Under the pieces are notes generated by a model. The model was given only the letters and a program-made list of their open reading frames with translations, was not told the origin of the DNA and did no database searches. A stretch of 64,000 nt of DNA from Rhizopus arrhizus (lineage: Eukaryota > Mucoromycota > Mucoromycetes > Mucorales > Rhizopodaceae). Positions within the stretch are counted from its first letter, which is position 1. Each line of letters starts with the position of its first letter. Where the stretch lies: the NCBI GenBank assembly GCA_024220505.1, contig JAKZZE010000019.1, positions 1,042,334 to 1,106,333 on the forward strand. Direction: 5' to 3'. Below, piece by piece: positions 11,401 through 24,320 of the stretch. The position numbers and the translations under genes were made by a program.

Positions 11401-12734
11401 TGTCCTGTTGATTGAAAACAATTATTTTATAACAAGTTTTACTTACCCCTTGGAGTTTTGGTTGGTGAGCCCTCCTGGGCCGGAGAGTCCAAAGTAAACT
11501 TCTTTTTACGTTTTGTTTGTATTATTCCATAAATAGTCTCGCTCTTTAATAAAAAAAAATGAATATGATACTTATTGTTCTAAAAATTGATAAGGAAGGA
11601 GAAGAATGAGAAAAAGAAAAAATCGCATTTGGCTATATTGTTTATTTCAATTTTATCACACAAATTTATCAAAAGGAGATTAACAACAGATTCGTTATTA
11701 AAGAAAGAAAAGAAAAAAGCAAAATATGGTGTTAAAAAACGATCTTTTGATAACAGAGACGCTTAATTAAAATTGTAAAAGCCTGTTCGCAATTTACTCT
11801 AGTAAACTGTCAAGGATTAATAAGACACTCAGTTTTATTCTTTGACGTCTGAAAAAAAAAAAAATTAATATCTCCAAAATAGTTATTACGTTTTCTTAAT
11901 TGGCTAATTGGCTAATGTAATTTTTCTCATTTCAGAAGCTTTAAGTTCATATTTATTTGGAAAACACTGTAATAATATATTCCCTTCCTTTGGCTGCCAA
12001 TGGCTCATATCTAACGTAGCTGTTGTGTCCATTGGCGCCTTGGCTGGTTACCTGGTGGAAGCCCTAAGCCATGCCCTAAGCATCCTCATCAACGACTTAC
12101 AAAAACCTATCCATTCATCGCTTGAATACGCATTCGCTTCTTAAAATACCAACAACTATTGTAGATCCATTGTCTTTTTTAATATTTTGCCTACCCGCGG
12201 ACATCAGCTCTAATTTAGTGTGGCGTTCTGATTCCCTCGTTGGTCAACTATATGTACCAACCTTCATGAACTCAGTGTCCTACGTCATGACAGGATAAAT
12301 CTACAGCCATTTAACCCAGGGTAACAACTTCTTGATTGGATTCCCCGATTATAATCAGCCATTTACTTTTTCTTTTTGCCCCCAAAGAGTTTTTAATTTC
12401 TTTAACATAATTTGATCTGGATCGGACGCTACGATACTTTAAGATAGCACGCGTCCCTTGTAGCCACTTAATGTTTTGTAAATAAATGTCTTGTTTAAGC
12501 TTAATAACGCATAAAGGCTCTTTTCCGCTTTCCATCACTTACTAGATTTTTGCCTTATTTGGAAAAGCATCCATAACACCAAACCCGAACATACCTACTG
12601 TAAAGCAGCTACAAGCAGAACTCGCTGCTGCCAAGATTGAAATCAATTAACTATAAACACAATATGCTTCCCTCCTTGAGCGGTTAGCTAAAGCTTCTAC
12701 TGCCACTGTTTCCTCTTATTCATGGCAGTTTTAA
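11401..12734. other. AT-rich gap with only weak coding traces
   Basis: A minus-strand piece at about 11450-11560 reads KRKKKFTLDSPAQEGSPTKTPR followed by a possible donor and may be an upstream exon of the decayed gene at 8.8-11.4 kb. A + strand open stretch at 11908-12144 has no recognisable motif. Nothing else is supported. Confidence 0.3.
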
Positions 12735-13215
12735 ATGCCTACCAAATGTCCCCCTTCCGCCAATCAAGGGTTAAATACCTATCTCCTTATACAATGCTGC
12801 CTTCCCATTAGCCAGCTATGCTCTATTCTTCGACAGCTGCACATCAACAGCAGTTGTATCTTCGACATTAGTTACCCCGAACATCATCTCGTTGCCTCCC
12901 CCTCCTCCTCCCACATTTATAACGACTATGAATTTAAATTTCGCTTGCAACTGAAGAAATTTGAGATCCCTTTACGCTACGATCACGATTCTCTGGATTC
13001 AAAAAGTCTTCGGTCAACGTGTCATTCATGCTATGCATTGCCTCAAACGTCCTGTCAAATGCGCTGTTGCCTGCCTTTTCATTAAAAAAAAGGTACCATG
13101 GCTACCGTTATATTCAATGAATTTGTTCCAGCCAAAAGGGATCGAGTCCAACTTTTGTTTTATTACATAACTTCCTTTCTTGAGACCCATTTTCCAAACA
13201 ATGACTTATTCACAA
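12735..13215 (+). pseudogene. Frameshifted fragment of an unidentified gene
   Basis: Coherent protein segments appear in alternating frames: a first block from 12735, then VIHAMHCLKRPVKCAVACLF around 13020-13080, then VIFNEFVPAKRDRVQLLFYY and SFLETHFPNND around 13105-13200. The joins fall at an A run (13084-13091) and near 13010, so small indels explain the breaks. It resembles a mobile-element or nuclease-type gene fragment but I do not recognise it. Confidence 0.35.
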
Positions 13216-13456
13216 GTTACTTCTTGTTCTCCCTCTCTCATTTTCTTTCTTTGTCTTTGCTCCCATAAGGGAATTGTTTGCTTCTTTTATATCTCATTTG
13301 ATCTGGCTTGGGCAATTGTGTTGTCCTGAAGCACTGCATGTTCATTTAAATCTGTAAATAAAAGTATTGTTTAATCGTAATAGTGTATGAAGAATCATCG
13401 GAAAGACTTTGAATGGTGTAACCATTGTATAAGTATTATATGATTTAATTGTTCGA

Positions 13457-13462
13457 TTTATT
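13457..13462 (-). terminator. Poly(A) signal AATAAA (minus strand) of the dioxygenase gene
   Basis: TTTATT on the + strand reads AATAAA on the minus strand, 24 bases past the TAA stop of the dioxygenase gene. Confidence 0.4.
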
Positions 13463-13485
13463 GAATAAAGCAGTGGTCAAAGTCA

Positions 13486-14692
13486 TTACTTGCTTTCAGC
13501 CTTCTGCTTTTCAGCTAAATCTTGCTTTCTTGACTTGCTGTTTGGATCAAAATAAGGTTTCTCTGCCAACGGTGTAATTCTCCAACCATGTCGTTTGCCA
13601 AAGTCAATATAGTCAAATATAGCATTGTGAGCCGTCACACGATTATCCCAAACGGCAACGCTGTTTTCTTCCCATTTGAAACGGACCTGGAAATCAGCGC
13701 CCCCCGCAATATGATCAAAGAGGAAATTTAAAATGGCATCTGATTCTCGTTTGGGGAGACCCACAATTGATCTTGTAAAGCCAGGTTGAACATAGATGGC
13801 CTTCCAGCCAGTGACAGGATGAGTGCGAACCAGAGGATGAATTGATTCCCAGTTCTTGCGGCGAACTGTGAAGCCAGCACGATGAGCCTGGTCGACTTGC
13901 TTTTGACCTGAATGAATAACTTGAAGGCCTTCAAGGAACTTTTGAAAAGCGGGTGAAAGCCTATCATAAGCTGTATAGCCTGATGACCAGAGCGTGTCTC
14001 CACCAGTGTAGGGTAAAGTGTCTATTTTGAGAAGGGTAAGACCAGGAGTTTGAGGTTCATAAGAAACGTCAGAATGCCAGACTAATTGAAAAATTATTTA
14101 AATGCTGTTTATAAAATATTGAATTATTGCAAGTTACTTACCTTCGGTGGCACTTCTTGTAGAGATATCGACCCCAAGAGAAGCTTTGAATTTTTGAGTG
14201 CTTTCAGTATCAAAATAAATAACGTGAACCTCAGGTAAACCTTCAGGATGACCATATGTATTATGGACATGAAGAGGACCAAAGTGTTTGCCAAACTCAC
14301 GAGCTTGATAAACGTCTATATCTTGATCTCTGAAAAAGACAACACCACGCTCGGCCACTAAAAGAGCCAGATCGTCCTTTTGTTGATTAGTTAATTGACT
14401 TAATTGAAGACCATGAATTTCGGTGCCAATATGAGGCGTTACATCAAATACTTTGGTAGCATTCTTGAAAAGAGAAGCCTTATTGGGATCACCACGGTGG
14501 CCAGGGTCCTGGTGTTCAAAAGAACCAATCTCAGGATACTATAGGCGATATTAGATTCAATTTTATAAATCAACTGTAATAATTTACCTCCTTGTCTGGG
14601 TGAACAAGATAATAGCCTTTTTCACGAGCAAGTTTCTGTAAATTAAGTTTTTCGATTTCTTGAATTATAACTTCAGTATTAGGAGGAGCCAT
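13486..14692 (-). CDS. TauD/Jlp1-type Fe(II)/2-oxoglutarate-dependent dioxygenase
   Basis: Family members oxidise alkylsulfonates such as taurine, releasing sulfite as a sulfur source, with 2-oxoglutarate, O2 and Fe(II). Yeast Jlp1 is the best-known fungal relative. Three exons on the minus strand (14692-14588, 14538-14142, 14081-13486) join in frame to 365 aa starting MAPPNTEVIIQEIEKLN; introns are 49 and 60 bp. The iron ligands are visible as H170 and D172 in VWHSDVSYE and H319 in VTAHNAIFDY; R335 in HGWRI would hold the 2-oxoglutarate carboxylate. RFKWEENSVAVWDNRVTAH matches the fungal TauD core. No signal peptide is seen, so it is probably cytosolic. Exact substrate is not decidable. The gene is intact and has no close partner. 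Confidence 0.9.
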
Positions 14693-16866
14693 TGCTTTCT
14701 TGAATATTATTATGGTAAAATGATGTTTAAATTTTGAGCAAAGGAAAAATAGTGAGTTATATTTATATAAACATCTAAAGAATTATTTTTATTTCATAAA
14801 TTACTTTCTCGATGGCGTAAGCATTAAACCACTTTTTGTATAATATCATCATTTGCTTGCATAATAATAAGCTAAATCCTTTGGTATAACAAATTAGTAT
14901 TTACAAAGGTAGTCTATAGTTACACAGATATGATGCGATCAATAGTAAGTCTGATGATTGACCATTTTCGCATACATCTTCTCTTTTAAAACCCAGAAAA
15001 CCTATTCTTACAGAAAAAAGAATCTAAAGCTTTTGATATGTTTTAAGCAGTAAGAATTGATTATTAATAAACCATTTAAAATAATATTCAAAAAAAATTG
15101 CTTATTTAACTCTACTTTACTTTACAGAATAAAGTTAAGTAAAGTGATTTAATAGAAAAGTACATTTATTAATCTCTGTGATACACATCAAGCAATTAAA
15201 ACCTACACGGTATGGATAATCTAGTAATCAACTGTATGTATCTCTATAATTCTTAATATGATAGTAAGTAAACAACTGTTAGTTTACTGTAATAAGAATC
15301 CAATACCAAAATCTTTTGTGATTTGGTAGTCGATCTATATTTAAAAATAACGCAATTGAAGATACTCCCACGCCATACAATCCAGAATTATTTCAATCTT
15401 ACTGATATATGTGAGACAGATAACTAATTGTGTAATCAATTATCTATGCTTTAATCGGACACAGTTGGCTGTGAGATGCTCCTGACTCTTTAAGCAACGC
15501 TCTACAAGTAGCTGAAAGTGCTTATTTAGTTTTGTTGGACGCTCTTAACAGTGATGTTATTAAAAAAACCGTTCTTGAAATATGCGTGCTTTGAAGACTT
15601 TAGGCATTTTCTTAAAAGAAACCTGATACACATACACATTTCATTTTTTAAAAAAAAACGTCAGTATTTTATCTACTGCTTTGTTACAAAATATTCAAAT
15701 AGTAGGCATTTATCATATAATAACCAACTAGTAATAGACAAAGAGAGAAAGAAAGAAACGAGAAGAGTAAAGCTGATATGTTTCCATTTATCGCAGTGAT
15801 GTATGCCTTCTTTTTACATTCGGATTTCAGATAAATTGCAAAGGAGAGCATTAAAGACAAATTTGATCATAATCCGGGTTCTATGCAACATATAAGCAGG
15901 GGCATATTAAAAGGGCATCAAAAGTGAAACAATCGTGCTTATGAGAAAAAGTATTACAAAGATTTATGTAAACATAGGTATTTTGAAAGAAATCTTGGGT
16001 TAAGATGACAGATTTATATTTGATAAAACACAATAATACTAATGAAACAAGAAAGCAGTTGTAAACAATATGGAATTCCAGAACAGGGATACTCTACGGA
16101 TAATCCAGATAAGAGTAAGTTTACGGAGAGCTTCTTTAAAAGGAGGTGATCAAATCGGATTCTAGCATATCAATCATACTTTAAATTTCATCATATATTT
16201 AGATAGTAGCTGTATTATAAAGCCTTATATTTAATTTTTAAAAACACTGGCACATGAAGGAATTTTATTAAACCAAATTTTTTGTTTGAAACTTTTTTTG
16301 CGCTTCTTGTGAAGGAATAATCGATTAAACATAAGTGTCCCATTTATATGAGATTTTTCAAACAAATGAAAATAATAAAGTGAAACTATATAGTAAAAAG
16401 ATCTAAAAAAAGATCCCCTTAAGTCGATTAAGAAAATTTATTTATGCTGTCAATCTTCACATATTTCTAGTTCGGCTATACTTCATTTCTGTATAAGGAG
16501 TTTAATGTTACACATGAACAAAATATTATAGATTGGTTTTGTAATAAAATATAAAGCTTTAAGAAATATTTTATAGATAAAACAATTTCTTTTTTCTTTT
16601 GTACTTTTATTTGACTTTAAAGAATCCATTAAGCAATGTATGGCAAAAGCTTGTGGACTTCTTGAATGAGTGCCAAAAAAAGGAAAAAAAAAACAGCAAA
16701 TTAGACTTGAGATAAATTTTTGTAATTATAAAAGATACAATGTTTCTTCATGTGCTTTTAAGACCATGCCTCCTCTGTTTTCTGTTACACTAAAAATGTT
16801 TTTATTGCTTTTGTATTTTCATGCTTTTTCTTTCTTACTGTATAAAATACTCAGTATCTTGCACAT
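14693..16866. other. Shared AT-rich upstream region, no gene seen
   Basis: This 2.2-kb gap separates the divergent dioxygenase and adenylyl cyclase genes and must hold both promoters. Open stretches at 15551-15799 and 16670-16879 are low-complexity and lack motifs. A small hairpin (TACTTTACTTTAC ... GTTAAGTAAAGTG) lies near 15112-15150. I see no repeat ends or RNA gene. Confidence 0.5.
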
Positions 16867-19800
16867 ATGCATTCAATAAGTTGGGAACAGTCGAATAACG
16901 GTGAAAAAAGAAAGGATGCACAAATAGAAGTTTTAATTCCAAATAACAACCAGCATTCAGATTCCTTTTTCAATCGTGTTTTTGGTCATCACTCACCTGA
17001 ATCCTCAAGAGGTAAGGGGTCTTGTTTTGTTTTTCCTCACTTTCTTTCTCTTTCTCTCCTTCCTCTCCTTTTCTTTTATTTTTCCTCTCTTATTCTCTTT
17101 CTTTTTTTCTTCTAATTACTTTAATATTTTAACTTGTTTAGCCGGTTCACCTACTCCTCCACCCTTAGACCAGCAAACCCTAAAATCAGAGACAGCAGTA
17201 GGAAAATCGTCTTCGTATCAGTATTGTAATTCATCTACTGACACAGCACTACTCTCTATTACAGTACCTTATCTATCAACCGCGACAACTTTAACATCAA
17301 ACCTGGAAAACAGAATGCAAAGGAGGCGTTCATTTAACGGACAAACATCTGATACGAACAGCTTAAAGCCAAAGCCTGTACCGACTGCCTCAGTATCGGC
17401 CCGAGTAAGCCCAATACCATCAGGTCGGGAAGCTCAAAACAGTACAGTTCCATATCCGAGAGGAGGTACACATATTGGAGCCAATGAAGATTGTAATAGT
17501 TTGGTAAGAAGAAGCAATTCAATTGAACATGGTCAATTTCAACTGGAAGGTAAGGATGTGTTTTTGGCCCTGAGCGGAGTTTTTATATCAATTGTTCTTT
17601 ATCCTAGAGCATCAACCAAAGAAACGGCATTTCTTCAGGCTCGGTAAAAAGAGAAGTAGGTGTAAATAAACACAGTACTTGTGGTGTATGATATTAAATA
17701 TATTAAAATATTTAGATAATAGCAGTAATGGAACGTCATCTTCAATAGCATCTACTACGACAAGTTCGACAACCGCATCTTTATCGTCTACAAATCAGAC
17801 TATGCTAGCACCACGCAAAAAATCTAATGAAATCGATATTAGATATATATCAGATTTGAGCTCTGCGTCAGATATTCAAAAACATCCTTATCAAAAGCAA
17901 AAAGATGAAAAAAAGAAATTAGCAAGTAGAAAAGGAAAATTGGATAATGGAAAGGTATTTTCCATTGATTTTGTATATAAATACTAAAGGTTCAATTTTT
18001 GTTAGGATCAACTGTTTCAATTAAAATGCAAGTAAATAAGCAGCATATTTAGTACATTTGTTTGCTAATTTCTTTACAGTGGACCAAAACTTTGAAACAA
18101 TGGATGGTATTTTCAAGTCTGATTTTAATAAAACCGTTTCTCCAATTCCACAATTAATGGCAGATAACTTGAGCTTGGTATTAAAAAAAGTGTTTCTATT
18201 TTTAACTTAAAAAATATTAATAGGGGTTTGATTTTGAATCTTGGGCCCCTCCTGACAGTTGGGGTGTTCAACCTGCTTCCATTGCTGCAAATTTGGCTTT
18301 AGATGATGATCAAGCTGAATTTGAAGATTTCCATGTTCAGAAAAAGTGGGACATTCCAAAGAGAAACGTACGCAATATTGAGCTACTTGGCTTATATATA
18401 CACTTACATTTGCTATAGGCTAACATAAAAATATATCGACCTGACCAAACTTATAACACTCTCCATATACCTTTAAATACTACAACATATGAAATATTAA
18501 AGAAATTAGCAAGTAAATTCTTTATGCCAGACATGACCAAATACAATTTAGTAATGAGGCGATATAATAATGGTAAAATTCAGCTTTTTTGTAGAAGCAA
18601 TGGGCTAATTTCACCTTTTTTCTTATAAAAACACAGAGCGTGTACTGGATTTAACTGAACGCCCAGTGCAAATACAAAAAATGCTTCAGGAACAAATGGG
18701 ATATACGGATGATGACACTATTGATGATATTAGCTATTTAATTAGATTTCAATTGATGCCAAACGTGTCACAGCCTTTGCAGCAAGAGGATAAAGAAATT
18801 GGTGAATATGTTGATCTTCAATCACGCTCATTGGCAACTATACCAATATATCTATATAAGTATGCACCATCTTTACTATCACTTGATGTTTCTGTAAATA
18901 TGCATATGGAAGTTCCCCTGGATTTCATCCAAGCTTGCACAAATTTAAAGCAACTCTGCATAGCGAATAATGAATATAACGCAGTGCCACCTTCTATCCA
19001 ACATATAGCTTCTCTTGAACATTTGAATATCTCTGGAAATAGGTTACGCGGCTTGGACCATGAAGGGCTAGACAAACTGTCAGAACTACGTACCTTACGT
19101 ATTATAAATAACCGGCTTGAAACTATACCGTCGTACTTTGCCACCTCTTTTCAATACTTGACTTCATTATTTATCTCCAATAATTCATTTACCAAATTTC
19201 CTCTTGTTGTATGCGAAATTAACTCTTTGGCCTACCTTGACATTAGTTTCAACAAAATTCAGAGCTTTCCTGATGAGATCGGTCAACTAGCCAATTTGAT
19301 TGGATTATTTGCTATCGCTAATAGAATTACCGGTCGATTACCTGCAAGTTTTATAAACTTGACTAAATTACAGGAACTAGATATTCGTCAAAACCTCATT
19401 ACTGACCTTGATGTTGTATCTCATTTACCAAAACTTGAAATTCTTTTAGTTGATTATAATTCTTCAAGCATCATTAATTTCCAAATCAAAAACTTAAAGG
19501 AACTTAAAATGTACAAAAACCATCTTACCCAGTTCAATCTCACAAGCTCTTCTGGTGGAAAGTCCTTAACTGAGCTCAATTTGTCAAACTGCAAACTTTC
19601 GAGCTTGCCTGAGGGCTTGTTTGAAAATACATTAGGTCTCAAACGTCTTGTACTGGACAGTAATACGCTGAGTACACTTCCATCAAGTATTGGTGCGCTT
19701 CAAAAATTAACAAAGCTGTCAATTCAAAACAACTACCTTGAAGTCCTACCTAGTGAAATCGGAAAGTTGGGGAAACTCAAGGGAATAGATGCGCAAAAGA

Positions 19801-22800
19801 ACAATTTAAAAGCACTACCAAAAGAAATATGGCTGTGTGCTTCGCTTTCAACTCTCAATTGTTCCTCCAACTTACTCGATTCCTTCCCTAACCCTTATTC
19901 AGCTATTACTTCACCTCCTGTACCTAATAAAGTCTCTCAATCAGACTCAGATTCTGTAGTAAACAGCATGGATAATATACTAAACATGATACCAACGTCA
20001 TCATTAAATGCTGATCAAGGTTCTATCAAGCGTTTACATATAGGCTCTAAAAACGTCACTACGGCAGACATCATGTCTCAAACTCAGTCGGAATCCTTAC
20101 AGTCATACTGTTTTAATCCACCTAGTTCCTTTGGAAGTCCACGCAATCATCCGCCTCCCCTTTCGCTTTCTCTTCAGCACCTTTTCCTTGGAGATAATCG
20201 ATTAACAGATGATATATGGGCTCCACTTTCATTGTTTTCAGAGCTGAGAACACTCAATCTGTCATTCAATGATTTATATGAAATACCAGCAGGAGGATTA
20301 CGCTATCAACTTTATGAACTCTACCTCTCTGGAAACCAGTTTACTTCACTGCCTGCAGATGATATTGAAAAACTTCAATTTCTACGTGTTTTAGCTGTCA
20401 ACGGAAATAAACTACAGACTTTACCTGCTGAAATCGGCAAGCTACGAAAATTAGTAGTGTTGGATGTTGGAAATAATGTACTCAAATATAATATTGCTAA
20501 TTGGCCTTACGACTGGAACTGGTAAGTTCATTACCATATCAAAAATATGCTAATTTGACCTTTTTTTTAATAAAGGAACTGGAACTTGAGCTTAAAATAT
20601 TTAAATCTTTCTGGTAACAAGCGATTAGAAATCCAAAAAACACATCCAGACCCTTTCAATCCCAAAGATAAAGACCTTTCCGACTTTAGCGCTTTGACAA
20701 AACTCCGCATGCTTGGTCTCATGGATATCACTATTTTGGGTGTTTCTATCCCTGAAGAATTTCATGATCGTCGTGTACGAACATCGCCCTCTGAAGTGAA
20801 TAGCATGTCGTATGGTATTGCTGACTGGCTAGGGCCTTCAGACCATCTCTCTACTTGGGACCTCGTGATGCCTCGTTTTCGATCGAAAGAGGATGAATGT
20901 ATCTTTGCTTTATTTGATGGATCAAAACACCCCAAAGGTGGTTGCCGTTTAACAAAGCAGTTGAACGATAAAATCACGACCCATTTTACCAAAGAACTGG
21001 CTACTATCAAAAGTGAAGATACCATCGTATCTGCTATGCGCCGAGCATTTTTAAGTCTTGAACAAAGCCTTGGCTCGCTTCCTCATATCGACAAAGAGTC
21101 TGGGGCATCAGCCGTTGTATGCTATATTTCGGGTACTAAGCTTTATGTTGCTAATGTGGGAGACGTACTTGCGGTAATCTCCCGAAACAATGGACAAGCA
21201 TTTGAAATTACTCAAAAACATATTCCCTTAAATCCTAGCGAGGTCTCTCGTATTCGTGCTGCTGGTGGCTATGTATCTAACTCTGGATTACTTAAGAATG
21301 AGCTTAAAGTCTCTAGGAGCTTTGGCCATTTTCATCTTATACCTGTAGTTAACTGCAATCCGTTCGTATCAACAATTGACCTATCAGAAAACGACGAATT
21401 TGTTATTATGGCTTCAAGAGGTCTTTGGGATAAAATGACATACCAAACTGCTGTAGACATTGCTCGCACCGAAAAAGATGATCTTATGGCAGCGGCACAA
21501 AAGTTACGCGATTTTGCTATTACATATGGTGCAAATGATAACTTGATGGTCATGGTAATCGGTGTTGGTGACATGTTTGATAAGCGTGATAAACGCTTTA
21601 GAAAGAATAACGTTTGTACTGGAAGAAGCGGAACTGATGGAGTAACGGAAGACGGAATGCTGATGAAAAGCAATAAGCGGAGAGGAAAAGAAGAAGTGCC
21701 TGGCGACTCGGTAAAAACAGTATTTAGTATGTTTTTGTTTAATAATACCTTTCAATTCAACTAGACATTAGCACGCCTGGAGAGAGAGGTAGCGCCTCCT
21801 GTGAGTCAAGTGGCTTTAGTGTTCACAGATATCAAAAGCTCTACTCAATTTTGGGAAACTCAGCCAGAGAATATGAGAGCAGCCATCAAGATTCATGATG
21901 CCATTATGCGTCGAACATTGCGAAGTGTTGGCGGTTATGAAGTAAAGACAGAAGGGGACGCTTTCATGGTCTGCTTCAAAAACATCACAGCGGCTTTGTT
22001 GTGGTGTTTCACTGTTCAACTACAACTATTGAAGGCTGATTGGCCAGCTGGTATACTTAATGCAGAAGAAGGCAGAGAAATAGAAAAGGATGGTGTCATA
22101 ATATATAAAGGTCTATCAGTTCGCATGGGTATCCACTGGGGCACGCCTGTATCCGAGCGTAATCCGATCACACAGCGTATGGATTACTTTGGTCCTGTAG
22201 TTAACAAGGCTAGTCGCATATGTAACGCTGCTGACGGAGGACAAATTTGTGTGTCGTCCGATGTTATTGCAGCTTTACGAAACTTTCCAAGTATGTTTAG
22301 TGATGATGCTGATCTAGATGAAAAGCTAGATAAGGACGAGGGATCGTTTCCAGTAAGCCGAGACTTACTACAGCTCAAAAAGTTAGGCTTTCACGTAGTC
22401 GAGTTAGGTGAAAGACGCTTAAAGGGCCTGGAAACACCAGAAACCTTAAGTTTAGTCTATTCAAAGCAGTTATTGGGGCGTATTGAGGTTGGCGAGAACG
22501 AAATGGTAGCGTCTTTAGGGCAACCGCCTCTCGATGCATCGCTATTATCCAAACCTTCCAAAGGTGACACTATGGCCCCTGTCTCTGCTATTCCTGCTCT
22601 GGATTCTTCTTCGCCATCTCCAATAGATTACATATCCGTACAATCCATTGCGCGTAAGACACTTCGAACGATTGATCCTAGCTTAGTATGTGCAATGAGT
22701 AACCTTGCTATCCGTTTGGAGCGGTTAACATCTGGTCATGCCTTATCCCAAACCACAGCAGGAAGCTCTGTTCTCAGCAAGTATACCAATGAGGATTCTT

Positions 22801-23130
22801 TGTGCAGTAGCAGTTTTCTCGTTGTTAGTGCGGAGAATTCAGGACTTGGCTTAATGTTAGATCAGCATATTCGTGAAGAAGCAACAGATGAAGAATTGAT
22901 GATCATGATGGAAAACTGCGTAACAAGAGTAGAGGTAGGATTAACAGGATTTTTTTTTTTTACAATATTAACCATCACTTGTTTAGAATGCTACATCTGC
23001 TCTTTATTTACAGAGGATGGGACGTTTTGCAAATGTGTTAGAAAAACTGAGTGAAGCAATTGAAGCAGACGCCATGCATATAATGAAGGCTTTACAAATG
23101 TACGCTGAGTTAACCACAAATGAATTATAA
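16867..23130 (+). CDS. CYR1: Fungal adenylyl cyclase (RA, LRR, PP2C-like, class III cyclase), 12 exons
   Basis: Makes cAMP from ATP for the PKA pathway; fungal members are membrane-peripheral and Ras-activated. Exons I support: 16867-17011, 17142-17549, 17608-17643, 17716-17954, 18006-18027, 18080-18177, 18224-18367, 18419-18572, 18637-20521, 20576-21710, 21765-22934, 23014-23130; about 1850 aa. The Ser/Thr-rich N-terminus is followed by a Ras-associating domain (KIYRPDQTYNTLHIPL, about 364-440), a long leucine-rich-repeat block (about 480-1090), a PP2C-like domain (about 1122-1375) in which FALFDGSKHPKGG replaces the usual DGHGG, and the cyclase domain. That domain shows metal-binding Asp in LVFTDIKSSTQFWE (about 1440) and KTEGDAFMV (about 1485), and the DYFGPVVNKASRI stretch with adenine-specific Asp and the Asn/Arg pair (about 1560-1572). 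A short C-terminal helix would bind CAP. The exon 2-4 joins and the 22-nt exon are less certain. Confidence 0.93.
18006..18027 (+). other. 22-nt microexon of adenylyl cyclase
   Basis: Reading frame before (ends at 17954, phase 0) and after (starts at 18080 needing one preceding base) can be joined through an exon of 22 bases. It codes DQLFQLK plus one base. A GT donor four bases downstream, at 18032, would give the wrong phase and stop the frame. Confidence 0.6.
18028..18079 (+). other. GC-AG intron in the adenylyl cyclase gene
   Basis: The intron following the microexon begins GCAAGT, exactly like the kinesin intron at 1211, and ends TTTACAG. Only this donor keeps frame into LDQNFETMDGIF. 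Confidence 0.6.
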
Positions 23131-23186
23131 GTATCCTTCTCATTTCCTCATTTGTATTTATACTATAATAGTGATAACATTATCTT

Positions 23187-23192
23187 AATAAA
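23187..23192 (+). terminator. Poly(A) signal-like AATAAA after adenylyl cyclase
   Basis: AATAAA lies 57 bases after the TAA stop and is followed by a run of nine C. It is the only clear candidate 3'-end signal in the next 200 bases. Confidence 0.4.
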
Positions 23193-23807
23193 CCCCCCCC
23201 CCTCCTCTTAGTAGCTGCTTTTTACAATTTGGAAATACAGCCGTTGGCTTTGACTTTTTGATTTTTAGGAATGCATTAGCACTCTAGACAGTGTTTCTAG
23301 CTTCTTGTCTCTTTAATTTAATACAAGTATAGAAAACACCATAATTGAACTACTATTGGAAAATCTGTCTGTTTAAGGGCTCTTCAGTCTCGAAATGCTT
23401 GTCTTATAAATATTTATTATTAATGGTAGTATTAAAGAAAGACCGGCATTTCTATATATCAAATGTTTTAGCTTGTGAGACGTTTGCTTGGCGTACAACT
23501 GAATGTTTACATGAAATAGCTTGCAAGCTGATTTGGCTTTTTGTTTCGGCATCATCTGCTAAACGAAAATTACTTTAAAAACATAAACAGTCAACAATTG
23601 AAATATATATACATATGTAATCTTTGGGCAATTCAGTATCAAAGGAATTGATTATATGACATTCAGCTTCAAACTAAAGTAGGTTGGTCTGCGTAGCCGT
23701 GTATAAAAATCTTCAAGACAAACCTTATAGCCTATGCTTCTAATGGCTTCAATGATGAGTAGATCCAAATTATGCGCACTAAAGTAGTTGCCGAAATAGG
23801 AGACTAT
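23193..23807. other. Gap without a recognisable gene
   Basis: A 77-codon open stretch on + (23345-23578) and a 60-codon one on - overlap each other and show no motif. I see no repeat end here except at the right edge, where a transposon terminus begins. Confidence 0.4.
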
Positions 23808-23885
23808 ATACAAATTATTCGTGTGCCTTCAGGAAAAAATTGTGTAATTTAAAAATAAAAATTGACTCAGGCTCAAAAAATTCAT
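23808..23885. repeat. Degenerate terminal repeat of the Tc1-D (IS630-like) family
   Basis: CAAATTATTCGTG, TTCAGGAAAAAA and TTTAAAAATAAAAATTGA occur in the same order as in the terminal region of Tc1-D at 40480-40545 and, reversed, at 47480-47560. The outermost bases (CAGTGGGTGAAAAAAC) are absent, so this is a truncated end. It directly abuts the broken 3' side of the peptidase pseudogene. Confidence 0.7.
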
Positions 23886-24285
23886 CAAGAGTCGGTTATT
23901 TTTTGCTCAAGTAGAACAAAATAAAAGATTTGCTTACCAGTAATATAATAGACTTGAGAGCAGAAAAAACACCGTCATGGTTTACTGGAACCCTGAACTT
24001 ATTGCTATTACTATTGATCCAGTTGATCATGTAACCACCATAGGATGCGCCCAAACCAGCAACACGCTCAGGATGGGGATAAGAGTGCTTGTTAAGAACA
24101 TAATCAAGACAGGTTTCAAAGTCACAGAAATGATGAGAACCCCAATTGTGACGAATTGAATCAGCAAATGCTTAACTGTAACTAGCTAAACCATGAGGGT
24201 TGGTAGCAACAACAGCATAACCAGCACTAGCAAAAATTTGAGAATTCCAGCGAGTAGACCTATATATACACACAGATCTATAAAC

Positions 24286-24320
<35 letters not shown>

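Noticed and set aside
17550..17643. Alternative acceptor at 17609 giving ASTKETAFLQAR
   Set aside because: That frame meets a stop and no donor joins it to the next coding exon; the acceptor at 17607 does.
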